Of a stretch of 24,273 nt of DNA, positions 1 to 6,612 are shown one piece after another. The number at the start of each line of letters is the position of its first letter. The first letter of the stretch is position 1. The stretch spans positions 1 to 24,273 of IMG/VR virus record IMGVR_UViG_3300046785_000220; one strand, given 5' to 3'. Made by a program: the position numbers and the translations under genes. The stretch comes from a virus. Below the pieces are notes generated by a model, which saw only the letters and a program-made list of their open reading frames with translations, was not told the DNA's origin and searched no databases.

Positions 1-891
1 GGAAATACAATTGATTTTACAGGTGGAACAAATATAAATACAGAGAATGCTGGAGGCGAAACTAGGTTTCATCTAGACGATAGTATTACTTTAGCTGGTA
101 CGCTCACTGTAAACGGTACAGGACAATCAAGTTTTGCAGGTCAAGTAACAGTACCAACAACACCAAGCGCTGCAACTGATGCTGCTTCTAAATCTTATGT
201 ATTATCTCAAGTAGGTGGAGTTGGAGGTTTCCAAGGAGGATATAACGCAACTACAAATACACCAGCTTTAACAGGCGCGAGTAACGTCGCTTTAAATCAA
301 GGCGATTTTTATGTGGTAACTACAGCGGGTACATTTTTTACCGAAAACGTAGAAGTTGGTGATTTTATATTTGCCAATTCTAATATTGCTGCTAATTCTA
401 GTCCTTCGCTTTCTGACTACACTGTTGTTATAGCAGATCAAAACGTAGCAGGTGAAGGAGCTACAGATGGTGCAACTCAAAAAGGTGTTGCTGGTTTTAA
501 CTCCGCGCACTTTAATGTTACAGCAAACGGTTTTGTTTCTTCTGATATATATGCAGGAGGTTCTACACTGGGTATTGTACCAGCAGGAGGTGCTGGCACT
601 ACATTCCTTCGAGGTGATGGTACTTGGGCGGTTCCAGTGGATACAGGTGCTTTAGGTGATAGAGTCTCACTAACAGGTGGTAGTCAAGCTGGTGGTTTAA
701 CAACATTTACTTATAATGTTACTAACTCTTTCGCAGGTGCTAGCGCTATAGATGTTAAGTGCGAAGTTATAAGTTCTGCGGGTGAAACAGTATACGCAGG
801 CGTAACAAGATCAGGCGCGAATTTAAGTGTTGAATTTGTAGGTTCAATATCTGACGGTGCTTACGAAGTATTACTTACATACGTAGGATAG
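1..891 (+). CDS. Tail fibre-like structural protein (5' truncated)
   Basis: The reading frame is open from the first base and ends with TAG at 891, giving 296 residues of a protein whose start lies outside the window. The visible part is rich in Gly, Thr, Ala, Ser and Asn with almost no charged stretches, as expected of beta-rich fibre or appendage proteins. It has short beta-repeat phrases such as LAGTLTVNGTGQSSFAG near the truncated start, and the motif FLRGDGTWAVP (about 605-640), a phrase that recurs in phage tail-fibre and collar proteins. The C-terminal 80 residues look like a compact beta domain ending in DGAYEVLLTYVG. It sits 20 bases before the large S74 fibre, so the two probably belong to one host-attachment module. 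It could be a second fibre, a fibre adaptor or a structural appendage. The structural role is fairly secure; the exact role is not. An internal ATG at 310-315 is not a credible start because the same repetitive protein continues upstream. Confidence 0.75.
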   Translation, partial: GNTIDFTGGTNINTENAGGETRFHLDDSITLAGTLTVNGTGQSSFAGQVTVPTTPSAATDAASKSYVLSQVGGVGGFQGGYNATTNTPALTGASNVALNQGDFYVVTTAGTFFTENVEVGDFIFANSNIAANSSPSLSDYTVVIADQNVAGEGATDGATQKGVAGFNSAHFNVTANGFVSSDIYAGGSTLGIVPAGGAGTTFLRGDGTWAVPVDTGALGDRVSLTGGSQAGGLTTFTYNVTNSFAGASAIDVKCEVISSAGETVYAGVTRSGANLSVEFVGSISDGAYEVLLTYVG

Positions 892-911
892 TAATAAAAT
901 AATCAAATAAT

Positions 912-3900
912 ATGCCAATTAAATTTCTTAATGATGTCGCTGTAGACACTAGTGTTTTATATGTAGATACAATAAATGATAGGGTTGGTATCGGGACTAC
1001 AGAACCACGAGTGCCCCTGCAAGTATCGTCTTCGGAAGTTGATACAGATTTTTTAATAGAATGCAGCAGTACGCAGGCTAGGATGTCGATAAACAATACT
1101 TCGACGGGTGACTCGCAAATTAATTTTCAGCTAAGTAATTCTAGCAAATTTACTATAGGTGTGGACAATTCCGATAATGATAAGTTTAAAATATCAGGAA
1201 GTTCGGCCTTAGGATCCAACGATAGATTAGTTGTAGATTCTACAGGAAACGTCGGGATCGGGACGACTAGTCCATCTCAAAAACTGCACGTAGTAGGCAA
1301 TACCAAAATAGAAGGAGTAGTTATAGTTAATAGCGCAAATTCAAGTATTTATATCGGTGACTCCAACACTGGCCAAAGTTCAACATCAACAGGTGATAGA
1401 AATGTAGTTATTGGGCCATCTGCATTTAGAAGCAATACAAGTGCTAAATATAACACCGCTGTTGGGCATGCTGCAATGCAAGATACTACAACAGGTAATT
1501 ATAATTCTGTTTTAGGCAACCAAGCTTTGCGCGACAACATTGACGGGGATTTTAATGTTGCGGTTGGTAACCAAACTATGGCTTTTACTACAAATTCTAG
1601 CAACAATACAGCTGTCGGTTACCGCGCTTTATATCAAGCTCAGTCAGGTTCCAATACAGCAATAGGCCAAGGTGCTTTTAACAGTCTTCAATCTTCAACA
1701 AGTTCTGGCGGTAATACAGGAATAGGCCAAGAAGTATTAAACAAAATAACGAGCGGGCGAAGAAACGTAGGCGTGGGGCATGCTGCTGGGCAAAAATATG
1801 GAGGCGGTAATAATAATGTTGTAACAGCTAATGATTCTGTTTTTATAGGAGCTGATTCTGATGCAGGCGGTGATAACCAAACAAACCAAATAGTAATAGG
1901 TTATAACGCTATTGGCCTTGGTAGCAACACAGCGGTGCTTGGGAACAACAGTATAGTTACAACACAGCTAAAGGGCAACGTTGGAATCGGGACGACTAGT
2001 CCTGGGAATAAATTAGATATTGTAAGCGGATATAACAACGGGGTTAGAATATCTGGGCAAGGCACTGTAAACAATTGGATGGATATTAAAATCTTAAATT
2101 ATGTTACTGAAGCCCAGGCAGCATCTTTTACTGATTCCAACCATATTTATACAACGAACCCAACAAGCGGAACGGCTTTTCCTTTTACAGAATATGGTGC
2201 TTTAGTTATTGAAGGAAGAGATGATGCGAGCAATACCGGAATTGCATTAAGAACAGGTAACGGTAGCGGCCAAGAAACAAGATTAGCAATTTTAGGCAAC
2301 GGCAACGTAGGTATCGGGACGACTAGTCCAGCGGTTAAGCTTCATGTTGGCAGAACATCTACTTCTGGTACGACTACTGAAGAGTTTAGATTGCAATCTG
2401 GGACATCATCTGGGTTTGGTGGTACAGCGATTGCTAATTTAGTAACAGGTAGCTTTGGGACTTCAGGTATTTATTTTGGAAATTCAAGTACATATACTAG
2501 CCAAGATGCTTATTTAAAATATGCAGACAGCAATAATGCCACTACACTTCACTTTAGTTCTTCATTAAACTTAGAACAAGGCACTAGTGGCTCTAAAATG
2601 TATATTAATTCTTCGGGCAATGTAGGTATAGGAACTACTAGTCCTAGTAGAAAACTACAAGTTATAGGTACAGATGGTGTAGCTAAGTTTTATTATAATA
2701 GTAGCTTTACAAATGCTCAATATTCTGTAGTAGATATTGGTATGATGACTAGTGGTACTGCTGCAAACGGGTTTGGTCCTAAGATTACTTTTAGGATGGG
2801 TGGTAATGGTTATGACGGTTATACTGCTGGATCTATAGGAACAATAAGAAATGGTGCTGATAACACTCATAATCTTAATTTTGCAACTAGCAACGGTGGT
2901 TCTATGACTACTAAAATGACTATAACCAATACAGGCAATGTAGGTATCGGTACGAATAGCCCTGCTCACAAACTGCACGTTGTAGGAACCAACAATGACC
3001 CAATTATAAGAGCTGTAAGAGGTAACAACACTTCGCAGTATTTAGATATTAGGGGTTATCAAGTATTAAGCCAAGGTAATCATTTATTACTAACAGCAGA
3101 TGATACTAAAGAAATTTGGTTAGGGCAAGAATCTAATACGCAAAGAATGGTTATTAATTCCAGCGGCAAAGTTGGGATAGGCACGACTAGTCCTGCGGAC
3201 TTTCTGCACATTGGTAGTGTTGGTGGTGGCTCTATAAGAATTGAAACCTATGAAACTAATGCATATGCTCAAATAGCAAGCGCTGATGGTAATTTATCAC
3301 TAAGATCAGATCCATCAAACTCGTATTCGTTGTCAATTATTGATTTTACAATTGATAATAATGAAAAAATGCGCATAACCTCAGCAGGCAACGTCGGGAT
3401 TGGTACGACTAGTCCTGCATATTTACTTGATGTAAACGAAGATGATAACGTCTTGGCGTTTCGTGTTACAGGCGGAGGCGGCGGAGCACCAATAGCTAGT
3501 TTTGTAAGAGACGTAGGGGCTACTGGTTCTTCAGTAAATATAAATGCTCAAAGTAATTTTCCTCAAATACAATTTGCTAATACAGGTAATACTTTTTCAA
3601 TAGGCGGAGATACTTCTGGTAATTTTAAAATATCAGATAATACGGCTATTGGAACAAATGATAGAATTACAATTAATAATACTGGCAACGTCGGGATTGG
3701 AACGACGAGTCCATCAAATAAGCTTGATGTTAACGGGATAATAGAAGCTGATAAATTAATATTACCCACTGCGGGTACTGCCGGGGCTGGTACAGTTACG
3801 ACACCGGCTGGTAAACTTGATGTTAGAAGCGACAGCACCTGGTCTAATTCTGCTATTGTAGCACGCGGAACAACAAACCAAAACCCCGTGTTAGCCTTTT

Positions 3901-4925
3901 ATAGGCCAAGCGGTGGCGCTGCCACTTCATATCCTTGGTGGCTTGAAGCTAACGGAAGTACTTTTCAAATTAAAACAGGAAGCGCCGCTAATATAGGTTC
4001 TGAATCTGTTTCAACAAAAGTAACTATTAATAATTCTGGTGACGTTGGGATTGGAACGACGAGTCCAGCAGCTAAGCTTGAAGTAAACGGAACTTCTTTG
4101 CTTAGAGGTTTAGTTAATATAACTACAAGCGGCGAAATGTTAAGGTTAAATGACACAAATTCGTCAGGCAACCCTTATATGAGTTTTTACCAAAGTGGTG
4201 CTAGAAGATCTTTTATACAACATAATGACAGTGGTGATTACCTTAAGCTAGCGAGTGAGTATGGCGGTATTAGTTTCTTTACAGGAACAGGAGGTACATC
4301 AACTCAAAAAATGACAATACTGTCTGGGGGCGACGTTGGGATTGGGACTACTAGTCCAGGTTCTAGATTAAGTGTTATAGATGCAAGTACTGGAAGAACT
4401 TGGTCAGATTATTTTGCAACAGTGGCTACGTTTGAAAGAAACTCAGATTCAAATATAAATATAGTTTCTAGCAACACTGGTAATGGGGCAATTTGGTTTG
4501 GTGACACTAGCAGTATGGTTCGTGGTCGTATTAGATATGCACATAATGGCGATGAAATGTCGTTTTGGGTATCTGCAGCACCAAGAGCGACCCTTGATAG
4601 TTCTGGTAATTTAGCAATTACAGGCACACTATCTCAAAATTCAGATATTGTTTTAAAAGAAAACGTAGAAGATATTGACGGAGCTCTTGAAAAAGTAAAA
4701 CAATTACGGGGCGTTGAGTTTAATATGATTGGCGACGACAAAAAGCAGCTCGGGGTTATTGCTCAAGAAGTCGAAAAAGTACTGCCGGAACTCGTAACTG
4801 AAAAAGATGATATTAGAAGTGTAGCTTACGGAAATATTGCGGCTGTACTTATAGAAGCAATTAAAGAGCAGCAAAATCAAATAGAAAATTTAGAATCTAG
4901 AATACAAACTTTAGAAAACCAATAA
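912..4925 (+). CDS. Large tail fibre with YadA-like head, VGIGTTSP repeats and C-terminal S74 autoprotease chaperone
   Basis: This 1337-residue protein is a trimeric fibre candidate for host binding. Residues 1-160 hold the N-terminal beta region and the first two VGIGTT units. Residues about 164-345 contain some eleven copies of an N-x-A/V-V/I-G phrase (NTAVGHAAM, NTAVGYRAL, NTAIGQGAF), the signature of YadA-type left-handed beta-roll heads. The rest of the shaft is units of roughly 75-120 residues, each opening with a turn such as GNVGIGTTSP followed by KLHV or KLDV. The C-terminus is an intramolecular chaperone of the endosialidase type (peptidase S74): S1244-D-I-V-L-K1249, then LGVIAQEVEKVLPELV and a terminal coiled coil. 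In that family the Ser and the Lys five residues later drive self-cleavage after trimerisation. The start is the first ATG after the preceding stop; its leader AATCAAATAAT has no Shine-Dalgarno. The fibre role is secure; the receptor is unknown. Confidence 0.92.
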   Translation: MPIKFLNDVAVDTSVLYVDTINDRVGIGTTEPRVPLQVSSSEVDTDFLIECSSTQARMSINNTSTGDSQINFQLSNSSKFTIGVDNSDNDKFKISGSSALGSNDRLVVDSTGNVGIGTTSPSQKLHVVGNTKIEGVVIVNSANSSIYIGDSNTGQSSTSTGDRNVVIGPSAFRSNTSAKYNTAVGHAAMQDTTTGNYNSVLGNQALRDNIDGDFNVAVGNQTMAFTTNSSNNTAVGYRALYQAQSGSNTAIGQGAFNSLQSSTSSGGNTGIGQEVLNKITSGRRNVGVGHAAGQKYGGGNNNVVTANDSVFIGADSDAGGDNQTNQIVIGYNAIGLGSNTAVLGNNSIVTTQLKGNVGIGTTSPGNKLDIVSGYNNGVRISGQGTVNNWMDIKILNYVTEAQAASFTDSNHIYTTNPTSGTAFPFTEYGALVIEGRDDASNTGIALRTGNGSGQETRLAILGNGNVGIGTTSPAVKLHVGRTSTSGTTTEEFRLQSGTSSGFGGTAIANLVTGSFGTSGIYFGNSSTYTSQDAYLKYADSNNATTLHFSSSLNLEQGTSGSKMYINSSGNVGIGTTSPSRKLQVIGTDGVAKFYYNSSFTNAQYSVVDIGMMTSGTAANGFGPKITFRMGGNGYDGYTAGSIGTIRNGADNTHNLNFATSNGGSMTTKMTITNTGNVGIGTNSPAHKLHVVGTNNDPIIRAVRGNNTSQYLDIRGYQVLSQGNHLLLTADDTKEIWLGQESNTQRMVINSSGKVGIGTTSPADFLHIGSVGGGSIRIETYETNAYAQIASADGNLSLRSDPSNSYSLSIIDFTIDNNEKMRITSAGNVGIGTTSPAYLLDVNEDDNVLAFRVTGGGGGAPIASFVRDVGATGSSVNINAQSNFPQIQFANTGNTFSIGGDTSGNFKISDNTAIGTNDRITINNTGNVGIGTTSPSNKLDVNGIIEADKLILPTAGTAGAGTVTTPAGKLDVRSDSTWSNSAIVARGTTNQNPVLAFYRPSGGAATSYPWWLEANGSTFQIKTGSAANIGSESVSTKVTINNSGDVGIGTTSPAAKLEVNGTSLLRGLVNITTSGEMLRLNDTNSSGNPYMSFYQSGARRSFIQHNDSGDYLKLASEYGGISFFTGTGGTSTQKMTILSGGDVGIGTTSPGSRLSVIDASTGRTWSDYFATVATFERNSDSNINIVSSNTGNGAIWFGDTSSMVRGRIRYAHNGDEMSFWVSAAPRATLDSSGNLAITGTLSQNSDIVLKENVEDIDGALEKVKQLRGVEFNMIGDDKKQLGVIAQEVEKVLPELVTEKDDIRSVAYGNIAAVLIEAIKEQQNQIENLESRIQTLENQ
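981..4358 (+). repeat. Eleven dispersed VGIGTTSP-coding repeats within the fibre gene
   Basis: Eleven units encode VGIGT(T/N)(S/E)P. The first, at 981-1007, is degenerate (GTTEP) and the last is at 4332-4358. Spacing is mostly 220-360 bases, with one 730-base gap occupied by the YadA-like region. The DNA itself is conserved: the 17-mer atcgggacgactagtcc occurs identically at 1257-1273, 1986-2002 and 2313-2329, and gggattggaacgacgagtcc occurs at 3693-3712 and 4047-4066. Synonymous positions are kept, so the units look recently duplicated or homogenised by recombination. Confidence 0.9.
4641..4922 (+). other. S74 chaperone domain and predicted self-cleavage site
   Basis: Predicted cleavage lies between Asn1243 and Ser1244 of the fibre, at base 4641. 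Ser1244 and Lys1249 have the Ser-(x4)-Lys spacing of the endosialidase-type intramolecular chaperone. The released C-terminal fragment would be 94 residues, ending in a coiled coil (IKEQQNQIENLESRIQTLE). Its AQEVEKVLPELV segment is the family hallmark. Cleavage is inferred from family knowledge. Confidence 0.85.
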
Positions 4926-4958
4926 AATAAGTAATTAATAAATATAAACTAAACAAAA

Positions 4959-5300
4959 ATGGCAAATACATATTCTTGGCAAATAAATGCTTTAGATACA
5001 TATCCTTCGCAAGAAGATTTAGCGGATGTTGTTTACAACGTTCACTGGGGAATGACAGCTACGTCTGATCAAACAGATGCCGAGGGCGTTGCCTATACAG
5101 TAAATTCTATCGGAACACAAACTGTAACGGCGCCTGATGCAGACGATTATACAGCTTTTGAAGATCTTACGCGAGAAATTGTTGAAGCATGGCTAGAAGC
5201 AAGTGATTTAGACGTTGAGGCAATCAAAGAAGGTCTTGACGCGCAAATTGAAGAAAAAATTACACCTACCAGTGTAACCAAGCAGTTACCAACTGCATAA
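4959..5300 (+). CDS. Conserved small phage protein of unknown function (113 aa)
   Basis: The product begins MANTYSWQINALDTYPS and contains LADVVYNVHWGMTAT, a central Val/Thr-rich beta stretch, and a helical C-terminal half (FEDLTREIVEAWLEASDLDVEAIKEGLDAQIEEK) ending SVTKQLPTA. I recognise this N-terminus and this ending from small proteins common in marine phage genomes, where they lie near tail-fibre or structural genes. I know of no established biochemical function. It is acidic and has no signal peptide or membrane segment. It lies 33 bases after the fibre gene and 30 before the coiled-coil gene, with an A-rich leader (actaaacaaaa) directly before the ATG. A structural or fibre-accessory role is guessed from position only. 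Confidence 0.85.
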   Translation: MANTYSWQINALDTYPSQEDLADVVYNVHWGMTATSDQTDAEGVAYTVNSIGTQTVTAPDADDYTAFEDLTREIVEAWLEASDLDVEAIKEGLDAQIEEKITPTSVTKQLPTA

Positions 5301-5330
5301 TTATTATTAACAATTAAATTAAATTAAATT

Positions 5331-5591
5331 ATGTCTAACGACGCAAAAATAACCGAAGAGCAATTAAAACAATTGCAAGGGTTTGTACAAACCTTAAACC
5401 AAGCACAAATGCAATTAGGCCAGCTAGAAGTTGAAAAGCACGGGCTATTGCACCAAACCGCTGATGTCCAATCACAATTACAAACGTTCCAAAAAGAACT
5501 TGAAGAAGAATACGGAAAAGTATCTGTAAACATTCAAGATGGAACTTATACAGCAATCCCGGACGAAGATGAATCTGATAAGAAAGATTAG
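5331..5591 (+). CDS. Small coiled-coil protein (86 aa), function unknown
   Basis: An acidic 86-residue protein, mostly helical. Residues 7-62 are rich in Gln, Glu and Leu with heptad-like spacing (EEQLKQLQGFVQTLNQAQ, LQTFQKELEEEYG), predicting a coiled coil. It is followed by a short beta-like segment (KVSVNIQDGTYTAI) and a charged tail (DEDESDKKD). Proteins of this design recur in the same place in marine phages; no function is established. The leader contains a short tandem AAATT repeat just before ATG and no Shine-Dalgarno. Its last 23 bases overlap the next gene, suggesting coupled translation. There is no sign of secretion or membrane insertion. Confidence 0.8.
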   Translation: MSNDAKITEEQLKQLQGFVQTLNQAQMQLGQLEVEKHGLLHQTADVQSQLQTFQKELEEEYGKVSVNIQDGTYTAIPDEDESDKKD

Positions 5592-5787
5592 TATCGGGAG
5601 AGACTATAAAAATGAAGCTATGCATTACTCCGTAGGCCAAGAGGTTTACGGAGGGCATACTATTTGTGATATAGTTGAAGAAGAAAAAAAATACAGTATT
5701 TATATTAAAAAAAACAACGAAGTATTGCCCTGGAAAGACTTCAATAAAAACATGGCAGTAGCAGTTGAATATAATCTAGAATATTAA
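5569..5787 (+). CDS. Conserved small phage protein of unknown function (72 aa)
   Basis: A 72-residue product beginning MNLIRKISIGRDYKNEAMHY, followed by SVGQEVYGGHTICDIVEEE, a KYSIYIKKN strand, and VLPWKDFNKNMAVAVEYNLEY. The RKISIG-DYK-AMHY-VGQEV opening resembles small proteins I know from phages of Bacteroidetes, which is why I start at 5569 rather than at the upstream ATG (5539) or at the internal ATG (5620). This start makes it overlap the preceding gene by 23 bases. Its stop overlaps the next start by one base (TAATG), so translation is probably coupled through three genes. It looks like a small all-beta domain. Function unknown; I do not assign one. Confidence 0.75.
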   Translation: MNLIRKISIGRDYKNEAMHYSVGQEVYGGHTICDIVEEEKKYSIYIKKNNEVLPWKDFNKNMAVAVEYNLEY

Positions 5788-6392
5788 TGCGAAGCATTTT
5801 TAGTTTTATAGTTGAGCCAAAAGAAGAGCGTTACAATAACAAAAAACAAATTGGCAATAACGAATTAATATTAAATACAGAAATATCTGATCACAGGTAT
5901 ATTAGCAGAAATGCTATTGTACTTGAAACGCCGATTGCAGAAAAAACTGATATTAAAAAAGGTGACGAAGTAATCGTCCACCATAATGTTTTTCGCCGGT
6001 GGTACGACGTTCGCGGTAAAGAAAAAAATTCTAGAAGCTTTTTTGAAGATAATAAATATTTTATTGAAACAGATCAAATATTTTTATATAAACGTAAAAA
6101 TAAATGGTGTGCACCAAAAGGATTTTGTTTTGTAAAACCTTTAAAGTCTAAAAATAAATTTGATACAAATAACGAAAGACCTTTAATAGGCTTTATAAAA
6201 TATGCCGATAAAGTATTAGAAAAAAATGGTATTAAGCCCGGGACTTTAGTAGGCTTCAAGCCTTCAAGCGAATACGAATTCGTTATTGACGGCGAACGAT
6301 TTTATAGAGTGCAAACAGATTTTATTACAATTAAATATGAATACCAAGGAGACGAAACGGAATATAATCCGAGCTGGGGAAAAAGCGGTTAA
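5787..6392 (+). CDS. Protein with two GroES-like (Hsp10) barrels
   Basis: This 201-residue protein shows two successive stretches resembling the GroES/Cpn10 beta-barrel. Copy one (about residues 8-104) has FIVEPKEE, then IGNNELILNT, AIVLETPI and DIKKGDEVIVHHNVFRRWYD; copy two (about 114-185) has CFVKPLKS, GFIKYADKV, GIKPGTLVGFKP and YEFVIDGERFYRVQTDFITIKY. In GroES the order is a V-K-P-L strand, a mobile loop, a G-x-V strand, a K-x-G-D-x-V strand and a final D-G-E-x-Y strand, matching both copies. Known phage co-chaperonins (T4 gp31) act with host GroEL to fold capsid protein. Position just before the packaging genes fits such a role, but this is inference, and the large loop between the halves is unusual. 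Alternatively the fold serves a structural role. TAATG junction upstream; the final 56 bases overlap the next gene. Confidence 0.7.
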   Translation: MRSIFSFIVEPKEERYNNKKQIGNNELILNTEISDHRYISRNAIVLETPIAEKTDIKKGDEVIVHHNVFRRWYDVRGKEKNSRSFFEDNKYFIETDQIFLYKRKNKWCAPKGFCFVKPLKSKNKFDTNNERPLIGFIKYADKVLEKNGIKPGTLVGFKPSSEYEFVIDGERFYRVQTDFITIKYEYQGDETEYNPSWGKSG

Positions 6393-6612
6393 AGAGCTTA
6401 TAAAGGTAGCTGAAGAAAAAATCATTACTAATACAGAAGATGATGTGTCTGCCGACAGACTTAAAAATGCAGCCGCTACTAAAAAACTAGCAATATTCGA
6501 CGCGTTTGAAATTCTTACTAGGATTGAAGTAGAAAAAGCATTATTAGAAAACAAGCCTTTAGTAGAAGAAAAAAAAGCTTTTAAAGGCTTTGCTGAAAAA
6601 AGAAGTAAGTAA
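6337..6612 (+). CDS. Small helical protein upstream of terL; candidate small terminase subunit
   Basis: A 91-residue, mostly helical, lysine- and glutamate-rich protein: AGEKAVKELIKVAEEKII, then a DDVSADRLKNAAATKKLAIFDAFEILTRIEVEKALLE core and a basic ending GFAEKRSK. The SADRLKNAAATKKLAI-DAFEIL phrase is one I recall from small marine phage proteins encoded directly before the large terminase. Its position, its size and the basic helical segments make a DNA-recognising small terminase subunit plausible, but no helix-turn-helix is certain. I place the start at ATG 6337 (MNTKETKRNIIRAG), not at the alternative 6286 start 17 codons upstream, because the family begins near here. Even so, it overlaps the preceding gene by 56 bases. 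The stop overlaps the terL start by one base (TAATG). Confidence 0.75.
   Translation: MNTKETKRNIIRAGEKAVKELIKVAEEKIITNTEDDVSADRLKNAAATKKLAIFDAFEILTRIEVEKALLENKPLVEEKKAFKGFAEKRSK

Noticed and set aside
452-655. 67-residue hydrophobic open frame inside the first fibre gene
   Set aside because: Leu/Gln/Val-rich product reflects the shifted reading of Gly/Thr/Ala repeats; no start context or family resemblance.
2655-2978. 107-residue minus-strand open frame inside the fibre gene
   Set aside because: Ser/Thr/Ile-rich shadow of the repeat region. No minus-strand gene is credible anywhere in the window.
981-4358. Regularly spaced short repeats resembling a CRISPR array
   Set aside because: They are in-frame, encode VGIGTTSP and are separated by 200-700 bases of coding sequence; this is a fibre repeat.
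4959-6612. Integrase, reverse transcriptase or variable-repeat (diversity-generating) elements near the fibre genes
   Set aside because: No reverse transcriptase or recombinase motifs in any frame; the small genes here are other families.
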